NCBI GenBank assembly: GCA_003560935.1
Contig: PWJF01000067.1
Coordinates: forward strand, 1-7,333
DNA length: 7,333 bases
Origin: Ignavibacteriales bacterium
Lineage (GTDB): Bacteria > Bacteroidota > Ignavibacteria > T3Sed10-11
Direction: 5' to 3'
This document shows positions 1 to 5,385 of the stretch, piece after piece. The notes beneath the pieces are model-generated. The model saw only the letters and a list, made by a program, of their open reading frames with translations. It was not told where the DNA came from and ran no database searches. Positions within the stretch are counted from its first letter, which is position 1; every line of letters begins with the position of its first letter. Made by a program: the position numbers and the translations under genes.

Positions 1-1172
1 ATCAGATCAAGAAAAATGGATATAATGATATTGCAATAATTGTATATACCGCCGAGGGTAACTACGAGCGATGTGTCAGAGCGATCAAAGCGGGAGCGTA
101 TAATTTCTTCGATAAGAATGAAGTATCGATCGATCAGCTCGTACGCATAGTCGAGAATGCAATCGAACATCGCAGATTGACGCTGGAAAACAAACAATTG
201 CGCCGTGAGGCAGGTATCGATTCGGAACTGATCGGGGTAAGCAAACCTATCCGGACGCTGCGGGATCAGATCAAGAAAATTGCAGCAGTCCCGAGTAATG
301 TCCTTATTATCGGTGAGAGTGGAACAGGTAAAGAACTCGTTGCCAAGGAAATTCATCGCTTAAGTACGCGGAAAGAGCAGCCATTCATCGCGCTGAACTG
401 TGCAGCCATACCGGAGCATCTTGTTGAGAGCGAATTGTTCGGATTCGAGAAAGGCGCTTTCACCGGTGCGGTGCGTTCGGCAAAAGGAAAATTCCAGATC
501 GCGGACGGCGGTACGTTATTCCTCGATGAGATCGGCGATATGCCGTTATCCCTTCAAGCTAAGTTGTTGCGAGTACTTGAGGCAGGAGAGATAACGCGCC
601 TCGGCAGCCAGGGCAAAAGTATAAAGGTCGATGTGCGTGTGATTACCGCCACACATAAAGATCTGCAAAATGAGATCGAAGGGGAACGGTTCAGAAATGA
701 TTTATACTACCGCATATGCACCCACATTATTTCCGTACCGCCGCTGCGCGACCGGAAAGATGATATCGAACCCCTTGCACTGTATTTTCTTGAACGGACG
801 TGCGAATGTTTTGGTATCCCTAAAAAGACAATCCATTCGGATGCGGTCGCCCTTTTGCAAACCTATGACTGGAAGATGAACAATGTACGAGAGCTTGAGA
901 ATATTGTCGAACGAATGATTATCCAGTGTAACGGTGATGAAATACTTCCCGAACATATCCCCTCGGATATAACGGTTGATACCGGAATTGAATCTTCGGC
1001 ACGGGATAAATCCTTTCAGGAGTTAAAGCAGGAATCGGAGCGGCGAATCCTGCTGCAGGCACTTCGTGAAAATGACTGGCACATTACCAAAACCGCTAAA
1101 GCGCTCGGAATCTCAAATCACTCTAATCTTATTAAAATGATGAAACGGCTCGGAGTCCAGCGCCCGGAGTAG
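1..1172 (+). CDS. Sigma-54-dependent response regulator (NtrC family), 5'-truncated
   Basis: The frame is open from base 3, so the gene enters from the left edge and 389 residues are visible. Residues 1-58 are the second half of a receiver domain, with the conserved Thr at residue 16 (YTAEG) and the conserved Lys at 38 (FFDKN). The phospho-acceptor Asp lies outside the window. Next comes an AAA+ sigma-54 activator domain with Walker A GESGTGKE (bases 312-335), an intact GAFTGA sigma-54 contact loop (453-470), Walker B GGTLFLDE (507-530) and the FRNDLYYRI arginine-finger region. Visible residues 345-387 form a Fis-type helix-turn-helix. The family remodels sigma-54 RNA polymerase at enhancers with ATP. 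One oddity is that the usual WPGNVRELEN element reads WKMNNVRELEN, and Lys38 is followed by Asn instead of Pro. A TTG at 177 is not the start because homology continues upstream. The kinase at 3027 is a possible partner. Confidence 0.96.
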   Translation, partial: QIKKNGYNDIAIIVYTAEGNYERCVRAIKAGAYNFFDKNEVSIDQLVRIVENAIEHRRLTLENKQLRREAGIDSELIGVSKPIRTLRDQIKKIAAVPSNVLIIGESGTGKELVAKEIHRLSTRKEQPFIALNCAAIPEHLVESELFGFEKGAFTGAVRSAKGKFQIADGGTLFLDEIGDMPLSLQAKLLRVLEAGEITRLGSQGKSIKVDVRVITATHKDLQNEIEGERFRNDLYYRICTHIISVPPLRDRKDDIEPLALYFLERTCECFGIPKKTIHSDAVALLQTYDWKMNNVRELENIVERMIIQCNGDEILPEHIPSDITVDTGIESSARDKSFQELKQESERRILLQALRENDWHITKTAKALGISNHSNLIKMMKRLGVQRPE

Positions 1173-1207
1173 AAAAAAACCATTTTTTATGTAATTCTGT
1201 GTATATT

Positions 1208-1237
1208 TTGACACGTGCCTGTGTGCGGGAATATACA
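1208..1237 (+). promoter_or_regulatory. Candidate sigma-70 promoter in the spacer after the regulator
   Basis: A perfect -35 hexamer TTGACA (1208-1213) is followed after 18 bp by TATACA (1232-1237), which matches 4 of 6 of the -10 consensus. Transcription would begin near 1244 and run into the SD-less ORF at 1363 and the structured leader at 1587. The 190-bp spacer (1173-1362) shows no other clear element except an isolated TATAAT at 1346-1351 with no good -35. The call rests on sequence match only. Confidence 0.35.
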
Positions 1238-1362
1238 ACTCCTACCCCTGAAAATGACCAAATATTGTAAAACCAGTGTTCTTTTGTACACACCCATTTA
1301 ATTTTAGCTCATATCATACCGGCACTAAATCTCTCATAAGTTACATATAATTATGTGTTTAC

Positions 1363-1569
1363 ATGCGTGCCGTAATCTTTGGCACAGTCATTGAAATATA
1401 TTCCGATGGGAACGGATGGGTCGAAGTAAAGAGTGAAACTGCAATATACAATCTTCTCGAATTAACAAATGGAACAATGGCTGTGGTTGTCGATATGAAT
1501 GTTGAAGCCGGGCAAACGAGTGATCTCGGTATCATAGAATTAGAACAAGGTAATCAGAACGAAAAATAA
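1363..1569 (+). CDS. Short ORF resembling a degenerate carboxypeptidase-regulatory-like domain
   Basis: The ORF has 68 codons. Its C-terminal half has the look of a carboxypeptidase-regulatory-like or PEGA-type beta-sandwich: Y-N-L-L-E-L-T-N-G-T, then VNVEAGQTSDLGIIEL-like strands (MNVEAGQTSDLGIIEL in the sequence). The stretch that usually lies between the GTY-like turn and the final strands looks shortened. No Shine-Dalgarno precedes the ATG, an in-frame stop lies 15 nt upstream (1348-1350), and there is no signal peptide or membrane segment. It resembles the end of the larger protein encoded at 1696, so it may be a shrunken paralogue or a relic, and true expression is uncertain. An isolated TATAAT 12 bp before the ATG would allow a nearly leaderless transcript, but there is no supporting -35. 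Confidence 0.45.
   Translation: MRAVIFGTVIEIYSDGNGWVEVKSETAIYNLLELTNGTMAVVVDMNVEAGQTSDLGIIELEQGNQNEK
1380..1394 (+). promoter_or_regulatory. Weak sigma-54-like -24/-12 element
   Basis: TGGCAC, five bases, then TTGA. The -24 half is perfect and the GG-to-G spacing of 12 bp is exact, but the invariant GC of the -12 element reads GA. It lies inside the doubtful ORF at 1363 and would point toward the envelope genes at 1696 onward. The neighbouring gene encodes a sigma-54 activator, which makes the site worth recording, but one substitution at a key base keeps confidence low. Confidence 0.2.
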
Positions 1570-1586
1570 TAAATAATTGTAATAAA

Positions 1587-1635
1587 ACCGGAGCATGATA
1601 GAAGGTGGGGGGGGACGATGATAGTAAGCTCCGGT
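1587..1635 (+). repeat. 8-bp inverted repeat enclosing a direct repeat and a G8 tract
   Basis: ACCGGAGC (1587-1594) and GCTCCGGT (1628-1635) are perfect complements separated by 33 nt. Inside, ATGATAG occurs twice (1595-1601 and 1618-1624), flanking a purine-rich core with eight consecutive G residues (1607-1614). The structure is non-coding and lies directly 5' of a second hairpin. It could be an RNA leader element or an operator, and homopolymeric G tracts are known sites of length variation. Confidence 0.6.
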
Positions 1636-1639
1636 ACCT

Positions 1640-1672
1640 GTCGGTCTCTCATCCGTGAAGTGAGAGACCGGC
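1640..1672 (+). promoter_or_regulatory. Strong hairpin in the leader of the envelope gene cluster
   Basis: Arm 1640-1651 (GTCGGTCTCTCA) pairs with arm 1661-1672 (TGAGAGACCGGC) over 12 positions, including one G-U, around a 9-nt loop. Bases 1673 onward read TTGTATAAAA, so there is no proper U-run and a classical intrinsic terminator is unlikely. The hairpin ends 13 nt before the Shine-Dalgarno GGAAG (1686-1690) of the next gene. CCGGT at 1631-1635 can pair either with ACCGG at 1587-1591 or with ACCGG at 1667-1671, so two exclusive folds are possible. That would suit a leader switch, but function is inference. Confidence 0.5.
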
Positions 1673-1695
1673 TTGTATAAAACTTGGAAGTATTT

Positions 1696-2100
1696 ATGTC
1701 TCATAATTTGAACGAGGGTAGGGAGTTGAAATTACAAAAATTGATGATGCCGATAGCATTAATCGCATGGATTACAATCGTTGTTGCCGCATTAAGTTAT
1801 TCACCGGCCCCGGAGGAAAACGAATATGCTGCAATTGAAGGAGTTGTAGTTCCTTACGAAGTTCGTGTCTACGTGTATGTACTTACGGAAGATGGTATAA
1901 TTGCATCTACGCAATCGGATCCGGAAACCGGAAAATTTGAAGTAACCGATCTTTCCGGCGGAACGTATAGTGTTGAACTTGAACCGGTATCCGTTGAGTA
2001 TAGGCCAAAAGAACTCCCGGCTATAAATGTTTCTGTCAATGAAACAAAGAATCTCGGTGAACTGGTCTTAGACCCGGTCGACCAGGGAGATGTTGAGTAA
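1696..2100 (+). CDS. Membrane-anchored protein with a carboxypeptidase-regulatory-like domain
   Basis: The product is 134 aa. I chose ATG 1696 because GGAAG lies 5 nt upstream; a TTG at 1684 would add four residues but would place that SD inside the gene. A short basic N-terminus precedes one hydrophobic segment (residues about 18-35, IALIAWITIVVAAL), so the rest should lie outside the cytoplasm, anchored in the inner membrane. Residues about 45-126 follow the pattern of a carboxypeptidase-regulatory-like beta-sandwich: an opening strand IEGVV, a GKFEV-x-DLSGGTYSVELEP core and closing strands NVSVNETKNLGELVLDP. Such domains usually bind or scaffold and have no catalysis of their own. It lies 25 bp before the next small membrane gene, so they are probably cotranscribed. 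Specific function is unknown. Confidence 0.75.
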   Translation: MSHNLNEGRELKLQKLMMPIALIAWITIVVAALSYSPAPEENEYAAIEGVVVPYEVRVYVYVLTEDGIIASTQSDPETGKFEVTDLSGGTYSVELEPVSVEYRPKELPAINVSVNETKNLGELVLDPVDQGDVE

Positions 2101-2125
2101 GTAAAACAATCATGGGGACAGGTCT

Positions 2126-2278
2126 ATGCTCTGGCTTTTTTTTATGATATTGATGGTTCTGTGGTTGCTTGGTTTCGTTAGTGATTATACGCTCGGCGGT
2201 TTTTTACATGTGTTGCTGATTGTCGCTGTTGTTGCAGTACTTATCCGTGTCATACAGGGTAGACGCCACATATTGTAG
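2126..2278 (+). CDS. lmo0937-type (DUF5670) small membrane protein
   Basis: This is a 50-aa ORF starting at ATG 2126 with GGGGA at 2114-2118 as ribosome binding site. The protein begins MLWLFFMILMVLWLLG, continues through a loop with YTLGGFLH, has a second hydrophobic segment VLLIVAVVAVLI and ends RVIQGRRHIL. The MLW start, WLLG-(x)n-YTLGG-x-hH hinge and basic tail are the pattern I know from the lmo0937 family of tiny two-helix membrane proteins, whose function is not established. It sits 25 bp after the beta-sandwich gene and 49 bp before the lipoprotein gene, consistent with one operon. A T8 run at 2136-2143 spans codons 4-6, so slippage there would shift the frame. Confidence 0.85.
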   Translation: MLWLFFMILMVLWLLGFVSDYTLGGFLHVLLIVAVVAVLIRVIQGRRHIL

Positions 2279-2327
2279 CCGGGATAACATAACAAAAAAT
2301 ACATCAATTAAAATGGAGGATTCTACA

Positions 2328-2708
2328 ATGAACACAATAAAAAGCAAACTTGAATTTCTGATTCTTGCCGCAACTGCGTTTGTGATAATCGGGTGTGGTG
2401 ATGCGGGTCAGATTGAAAGGTTCGAAGAGGAGAGATCGGCATATGAAAACCGTATTAGCAAGATAATTGCCGATATCGATAGTGAGATCGCAGAGCTTCA
2501 CAATGAACTTGTCGAAACTACGGAAGAAGAACGTGAAGAATTGTATATGCGTCTTGAGGCTCTTGAGGAAGCTCGAACCGATCTCAATAATTACCTGCAG
2601 GAGCTCCGTGTGTCTGCCCATGATGAGTGGGAGGATTTGCGCAGCGAGATCGATCAAGCGATGGAAGATGTGGAAAATCGGCTGCAGGAACTTATAGCAA
2701 GAATCTAG
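2328..2708 (+). CDS. Small coiled-coil lipoprotein
   Basis: The product is 126 aa. ATG 2328 is preceded by a strong GGAGGA (2315-2320) at 7 nt. In-frame codons extend upstream to 2220, but using them would overlap the 2126-2278 gene and hide the signal peptide. Residues 1-22 are a lipoprotein signal (basic start, LILAATAFVIIG) ending in a lipobox IIGC with Cys23 as the lipidated residue. Residue +2 is Gly, so an inner-membrane Asp retention signal is not evident. Residues about 28-126 are rich in Glu, Leu, Arg and Asp in a heptad-like pattern with no Pro, which predicts a long periplasmic coiled coil. No catalytic motif is seen. A structural or tethering role is plausible, in the manner of other short coiled-coil lipoproteins, but this is inference. 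Confidence 0.87.
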   Translation: MNTIKSKLEFLILAATAFVIIGCGDAGQIERFEEERSAYENRISKIIADIDSEIAELHNELVETTEEEREELYMRLEALEEARTDLNNYLQELRVSAHDEWEDLRSEIDQAMEDVENRLQELIARI

Positions 2709-2752
2709 ATTGCAGTTTCATTGTATTATATATAACTATCGGGATTAATCGC

Positions 2753-2947
2753 ATGGATAAAACGATCGTACATGAATCCAAAGCCATTGCAGATGCAGAT
2801 GCGGAGTTCTTAGGTTATCAAAAGACAAGTGACGGTAGGATAATCCCATTATACAATATCATTGTTGAGCATCATCCGTTGAGTGGTTCAACCGTGACCA
2901 GGGAACGCTTACTCGCCCTTAAGTTGCGAATTCCGGATACCCGTTAA
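2753..2947 (+). CDS. Conserved-looking small protein of unknown function
   Basis: The product is 64 aa, starting at ATG 2753 with GGGA (2741-2744) 8 nt upstream. The frame stays open back to 2627, but that part overlaps the lipoprotein gene and looks non-coding. The protein has no signal peptide or membrane segment, so it is probably cytoplasmic. Its central run GYQKTSDGRIIPLYNI followed by EHHPLSGSTVT and ending LRIPDTR has the feel of a small family (G-(x)n-PLY-N-I-(x)n-HPL-GSTVT-(x)n-L-x-L-x-IP) that I believe recurs in diverse diderms without an assigned function. It lies between the lipoprotein gene (44 bp) and the kinase gene (79 bp). Confidence 0.7.
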   Translation: MDKTIVHESKAIADADAEFLGYQKTSDGRIIPLYNIIVEHHPLSGSTVTRERLLALKLRIPDTR

Positions 2948-3026
2948 AGAAAAAGAAAACCAATGGTCAATAAATAAACCGAGTTATGATCGTCCTCATC
3001 TACCACACAATTAGAGTGAGAAAACA

Positions 3027-3923
3027 TTGAAAATACATCGAATACACTCTGACTCCGATATACGCATTATCAAAGGGTCAATATCAGAAAAAAAGGAAGA
3101 CACGGAGAATAATTCTTTCGGTGATACCTCTCAAAAATCGTTTCAACACCGAAAGGGAAATGCAGAGGAGGTGATGGAGCGATTCCGAATATTTGAACGA
3201 ATTAACATACTCGGATGCGGTGTGGCTCATGATCTCAACAATCTGCTTGAACAGATTGTAATTTCGGTAAGCGTGCTGCGAAGTATAACACCCGCCGACG
3301 ATAGAAAGGCACAGAAATTAATTGCTATAATCGAGTCGAGTGCACATCGAGCGGGTGAGGTCATGAAAAAGATCGCAACCAATTCGGCATACGTTATAGA
3401 TGAACCGCAACCGCTTCATTTTGATCAAATCATTCGTGATATTGAACGGGCCGTATCCAGCACATTCCCGAAAGAAATTCAGGTAGATACGGATATAGAG
3501 CCCTCACTCTGGCAAACAACCGGATCACCGATTGATATATATCAGGCTCTGATAAATCTATGTATAAATGCGCGCGATGCCATGCCGGATGGCGGAAAAC
3601 TAAGTATATCCGTAAAAAATACGATACTCGATGACGATAGAAGGGAAACGCAACAATCAAGGATGAATGGGAAACGTTATGTTTGTATTCGTGTTGCCGA
3701 TACGGGTGTTGGTATCGAACAAAAACAACTTCAATATGTGTTTGAACCATATTATACCAGTAAGAAGGCCGGAAAAGGTAATGGATTAGGACTTTTCAAT
3801 GTACGGCACACCGTGGAATCATACGGCGGATTTATAACCGTAGAAAGTTCGCCCGGTCAGGGAACAGTTTTTTACCTTTATTTCCCCATAACTAATACTA
3901 CAAAATACAATCAGGAGGGATGA
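3027..3923 (+). CDS. Soluble sensor-less histidine kinase
   Basis: The product is 298 aa if translation starts at TTG 3027, which has a weak GTGAG upstream. An alternative ATG at 3174 (residue 50) lies only 2 nt after AGGAGG, so the true start is unsettled. Residues 1-50 are polar and lack a recognisable sensor domain, and there is no membrane segment anywhere. The DHp H-box is GVAHDLNNLL with phospho-acceptor His68, the variant usual in AHDFNNLL-type kinases. The ATPase domain shows the N box (LINLCINARDAMPDGG, residues 175-190), DTGVGI (225-230), FEPYYTSK (239-246), GKGNGLGL (249-256) and GQGTVF. All ATP-binding elements are present, so the enzyme should be active. There is no receiver. The likely role is to phosphorylate a response regulator, perhaps the one at 1-1172, using input from another protein. 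Confidence 0.94.
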   Translation: MKIHRIHSDSDIRIIKGSISEKKEDTENNSFGDTSQKSFQHRKGNAEEVMERFRIFERINILGCGVAHDLNNLLEQIVISVSVLRSITPADDRKAQKLIAIIESSAHRAGEVMKKIATNSAYVIDEPQPLHFDQIIRDIERAVSSTFPKEIQVDTDIEPSLWQTTGSPIDIYQALINLCINARDAMPDGGKLSISVKNTILDDDRRETQQSRMNGKRYVCIRVADTGVGIEQKQLQYVFEPYYTSKKAGKGNGLGLFNVRHTVESYGGFITVESSPGQGTVFYLYFPITNTTKYNQEG

Positions 3924-3926
3924 GTT

Positions 3927-4658
3927 ATGAAATATTACAGAATTTTATTCGCAATGGGAGTTATACTGTTCCTGTTGCTGTCCGGTGTATCATTGGGATA
4001 TCAACAAGACCTGCAACAGGAAGAACAAATAGAGGAAACGGCTCCACAAATGGGTGAGCAAACATATTCATACAGTGAAGCACTGCGACTTCTCCAGGAC
4101 GGCGATGCGGAGAATGCAGCATCGATGCTTGAAGCTATCATTGAGAACGATCCTGAACACGTTTCGGCTCAAATTAACCTTGCCCGCGCATACCTGGAGA
4201 TAGGTAGTTATGAACAAGCCGAGGGAGCGGTTTCTCGAGCAATCAAGCTGGAACCGGAGAACGCAGATGCATATCTCGTTCAAGGCAGAATTCTTCATTC
4301 AACCGATCGCTTTGAAGAAGCGGCAAATTCGTATCAACAGTCGGTTGGATTAAATCAGAATAATGCGTTTGCTTTGAATAATCTCGGTTATGTATATATC
4401 CAGATGAATGAATTCGAAGAGGCTATTCCAGTACTGCAGCAGGCAGTCGAGCTGCGGGATGATGTACACTTTTTCTACAACAATCTGGGTGTAGCGTATA
4501 TGAAAACCGGACATCTTGAAGAAGCAGTAGAAGCATTTCAATCGGCTCTTGAAATTAAACCCGATTATGATCGGGCAGAACAGAATCTTCAGATCGTTCA
4601 AGAACAGCTTGAACAAGCCGCCTCCGAAGCCGATATCGGCGAACGTCGGGAGACGTAA
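3927..4658 (+). CDS. Secreted tetratricopeptide-repeat protein
   Basis: The product is 243 aa. The start ATG 3927 follows AGGAGG (3913-3918) at 8 nt; this SD lies inside the last codons of the kinase gene, whose stop is 3 nt upstream, so the two are very likely translationally coupled. Residues 1-24 form a signal peptide (basic start, GVILFLLLSGVSLG) with cleavage near residue 24, then a Gln/Glu-rich linker. About five TPR units follow: residues about 46-78, 79-112, 113-146, 147-180 and 182-215, with the usual pattern (A-x-x-x-L-x-A, NLG-x-x-Y, G-x-x-EEA, A-L-x-P). The final ~28 residues are Gln/Glu-rich. TPR arrays bind proteins, and this one would do so in the periplasm. Its coupling to the kinase suggests a shared function, but the partner is not visible. 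Confidence 0.92.
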   Translation: MKYYRILFAMGVILFLLLSGVSLGYQQDLQQEEQIEETAPQMGEQTYSYSEALRLLQDGDAENAASMLEAIIENDPEHVSAQINLARAYLEIGSYEQAEGAVSRAIKLEPENADAYLVQGRILHSTDRFEEAANSYQQSVGLNQNNAFALNNLGYVYIQMNEFEEAIPVLQQAVELRDDVHFFYNNLGVAYMKTGHLEEAVEAFQSALEIKPDYDRAEQNLQIVQEQLEQAASEADIGERRET

Positions 4659-4690
4659 TATTTTGTACTGCAAACTACCATGAGGGGCCA

Positions 4691-5206
4691 ATGAAACGAA
4701 TTATTTTTATAATAACCTTATTACTAATCGTATCAAGCTCGAATTTATTGAGCCAGCAATTCGCGAGGGCATCCGGCCCCTCGCCGGGGAGCGGATTGTT
4801 CGGTCTGGGGGTTGTCGTCGGCGAACCGACTGGGTTCAGCGCAAAATACTGGACGCGGTCCGACCGGGCATTTGATTTTGCACTCGGTGCGTCTTTCTAC
4901 AGCGATTTCAGATTTCACGGAACATATTTGTTCCATGTTGATGCATTTGATTACCAACGCATCCCGCTTCACTATGGAATTGGTGTAAGTGTCGTAGGTA
5001 AAGGGGAACGTACCGTAGTAGTAGGCAGAAACACGGTAACCAGGCGAAGTGACCTCGGGATAGGTCCACGAGGGTCGCTCGGTGTATCGTATTTGTTGCC
5101 GACTGCACCGTTTGATATTTTCCTTGAGCTGGGAGCTACACTTTTTGTAATACGTCCGGTCGGACTTGAACTGGACTTATTGGTTGGAACGCGTTTTTAT
5201 TTTTGA
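4691..5206 (+). CDS. Small outer-membrane beta-barrel protein
   Basis: The product is 171 aa. ATG 4691 follows GAGGGG (4682-4687) with a short 3-nt spacer. The N-terminus is a clear signal peptide (MKRIIFIITLLLIVSSS, cleavage near residues 21-22). The mature protein of about 150 aa opens with GLFGLGVVVGEPTGFSAKYW and alternates hydrophobic and polar residues in strands through to LVGTRFYF, ending in Phe, which is the typical C-terminal signal for BAM-mediated barrel insertion. The size suits an eight-strand barrel. The VVGEPTGFSAKYW opening recalls small barrel families seen in Spirochaetota and Chlorobi-like bacteria, but I cannot assign one with confidence. It sits 32 bp after the TPR gene, so it probably belongs to the same operon. 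Confidence 0.82.
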   Translation: MKRIIFIITLLLIVSSSNLLSQQFARASGPSPGSGLFGLGVVVGEPTGFSAKYWTRSDRAFDFALGASFYSDFRFHGTYLFHVDAFDYQRIPLHYGIGVSVVGKGERTVVVGRNTVTRRSDLGIGPRGSLGVSYLLPTAPFDIFLELGATLFVIRPVGLELDLLVGTRFYF

Positions 5207-5235
5207 TTAATGTGTAATAATTCCACACCCGCAAT

Positions 5236-5299
5236 ACCGGGGAGTGAAGCGTAAAAACCCACTGAGGCCATGGGTATGAATGCTGCATTTCCCGGTTTT
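5236..5299 (+). terminator. Possible terminator or structured spacer after the barrel gene
   Basis: ACCGGGGA (5236-5243) pairs with TTCCCGGT (5289-5296) over 8 positions including one G-U, and TTTTC follows at 5296-5300. A second small hairpin, ACCCA (5257-5261) with TGGGT (5271-5275), nests inside. The loop is long and the T run short, so this is a weak candidate. Its position, after the last gene of the cluster and before a separately spaced gene, supports it modestly. The rest of the 179-bp spacer shows nothing I can support. Confidence 0.3.
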
Positions 5300-5385
5300 C
5301 TATACTCATTTGAAATAGTGTCCAAAAAACCATACCTTATTAACTCTCACCGAAATGACATTGCTGACTTGATATATTGTAGTTC

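Noticed and set aside
1076..1091. TGGCAC within the regulator gene as a sigma-54 site
   Set aside because: No GC or TTG at the -12 position, and it lies inside the helix-turn-helix coding region.
1178..1190. A-run/T-run palindrome after the regulator stop considered as a terminator
   Set aside because: It has only A-T pairs with a loop too short, and no GC stem.
2220..2327. Upstream extension of the lipoprotein frame to a TTG at 2220
   Set aside because: It overlaps the lmo0937-type gene in another frame, and the strong GGAGGA and lipobox fit ATG 2328.
2304..2657. 117-codon minus-strand ORF
   Set aside because: It is antisense to the coiled-coil lipoprotein, whose signal, lipobox and SD are convincing.
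2627..2752. Upstream extension of the 64-aa protein
   Set aside because: It overlaps the lipoprotein coding region and shows no protein-like pattern; ATG 2753 has its own SD-like GGGA.
4350..4691. 113-codon minus-strand ORF
   Set aside because: It is a shadow of the TPR gene, with no family pattern or SD.
4680..4694. Four-codon ORF (MRGQ) overlapping the barrel start
   Set aside because: Too short to support; probably chance overlap with the ribosome binding site.
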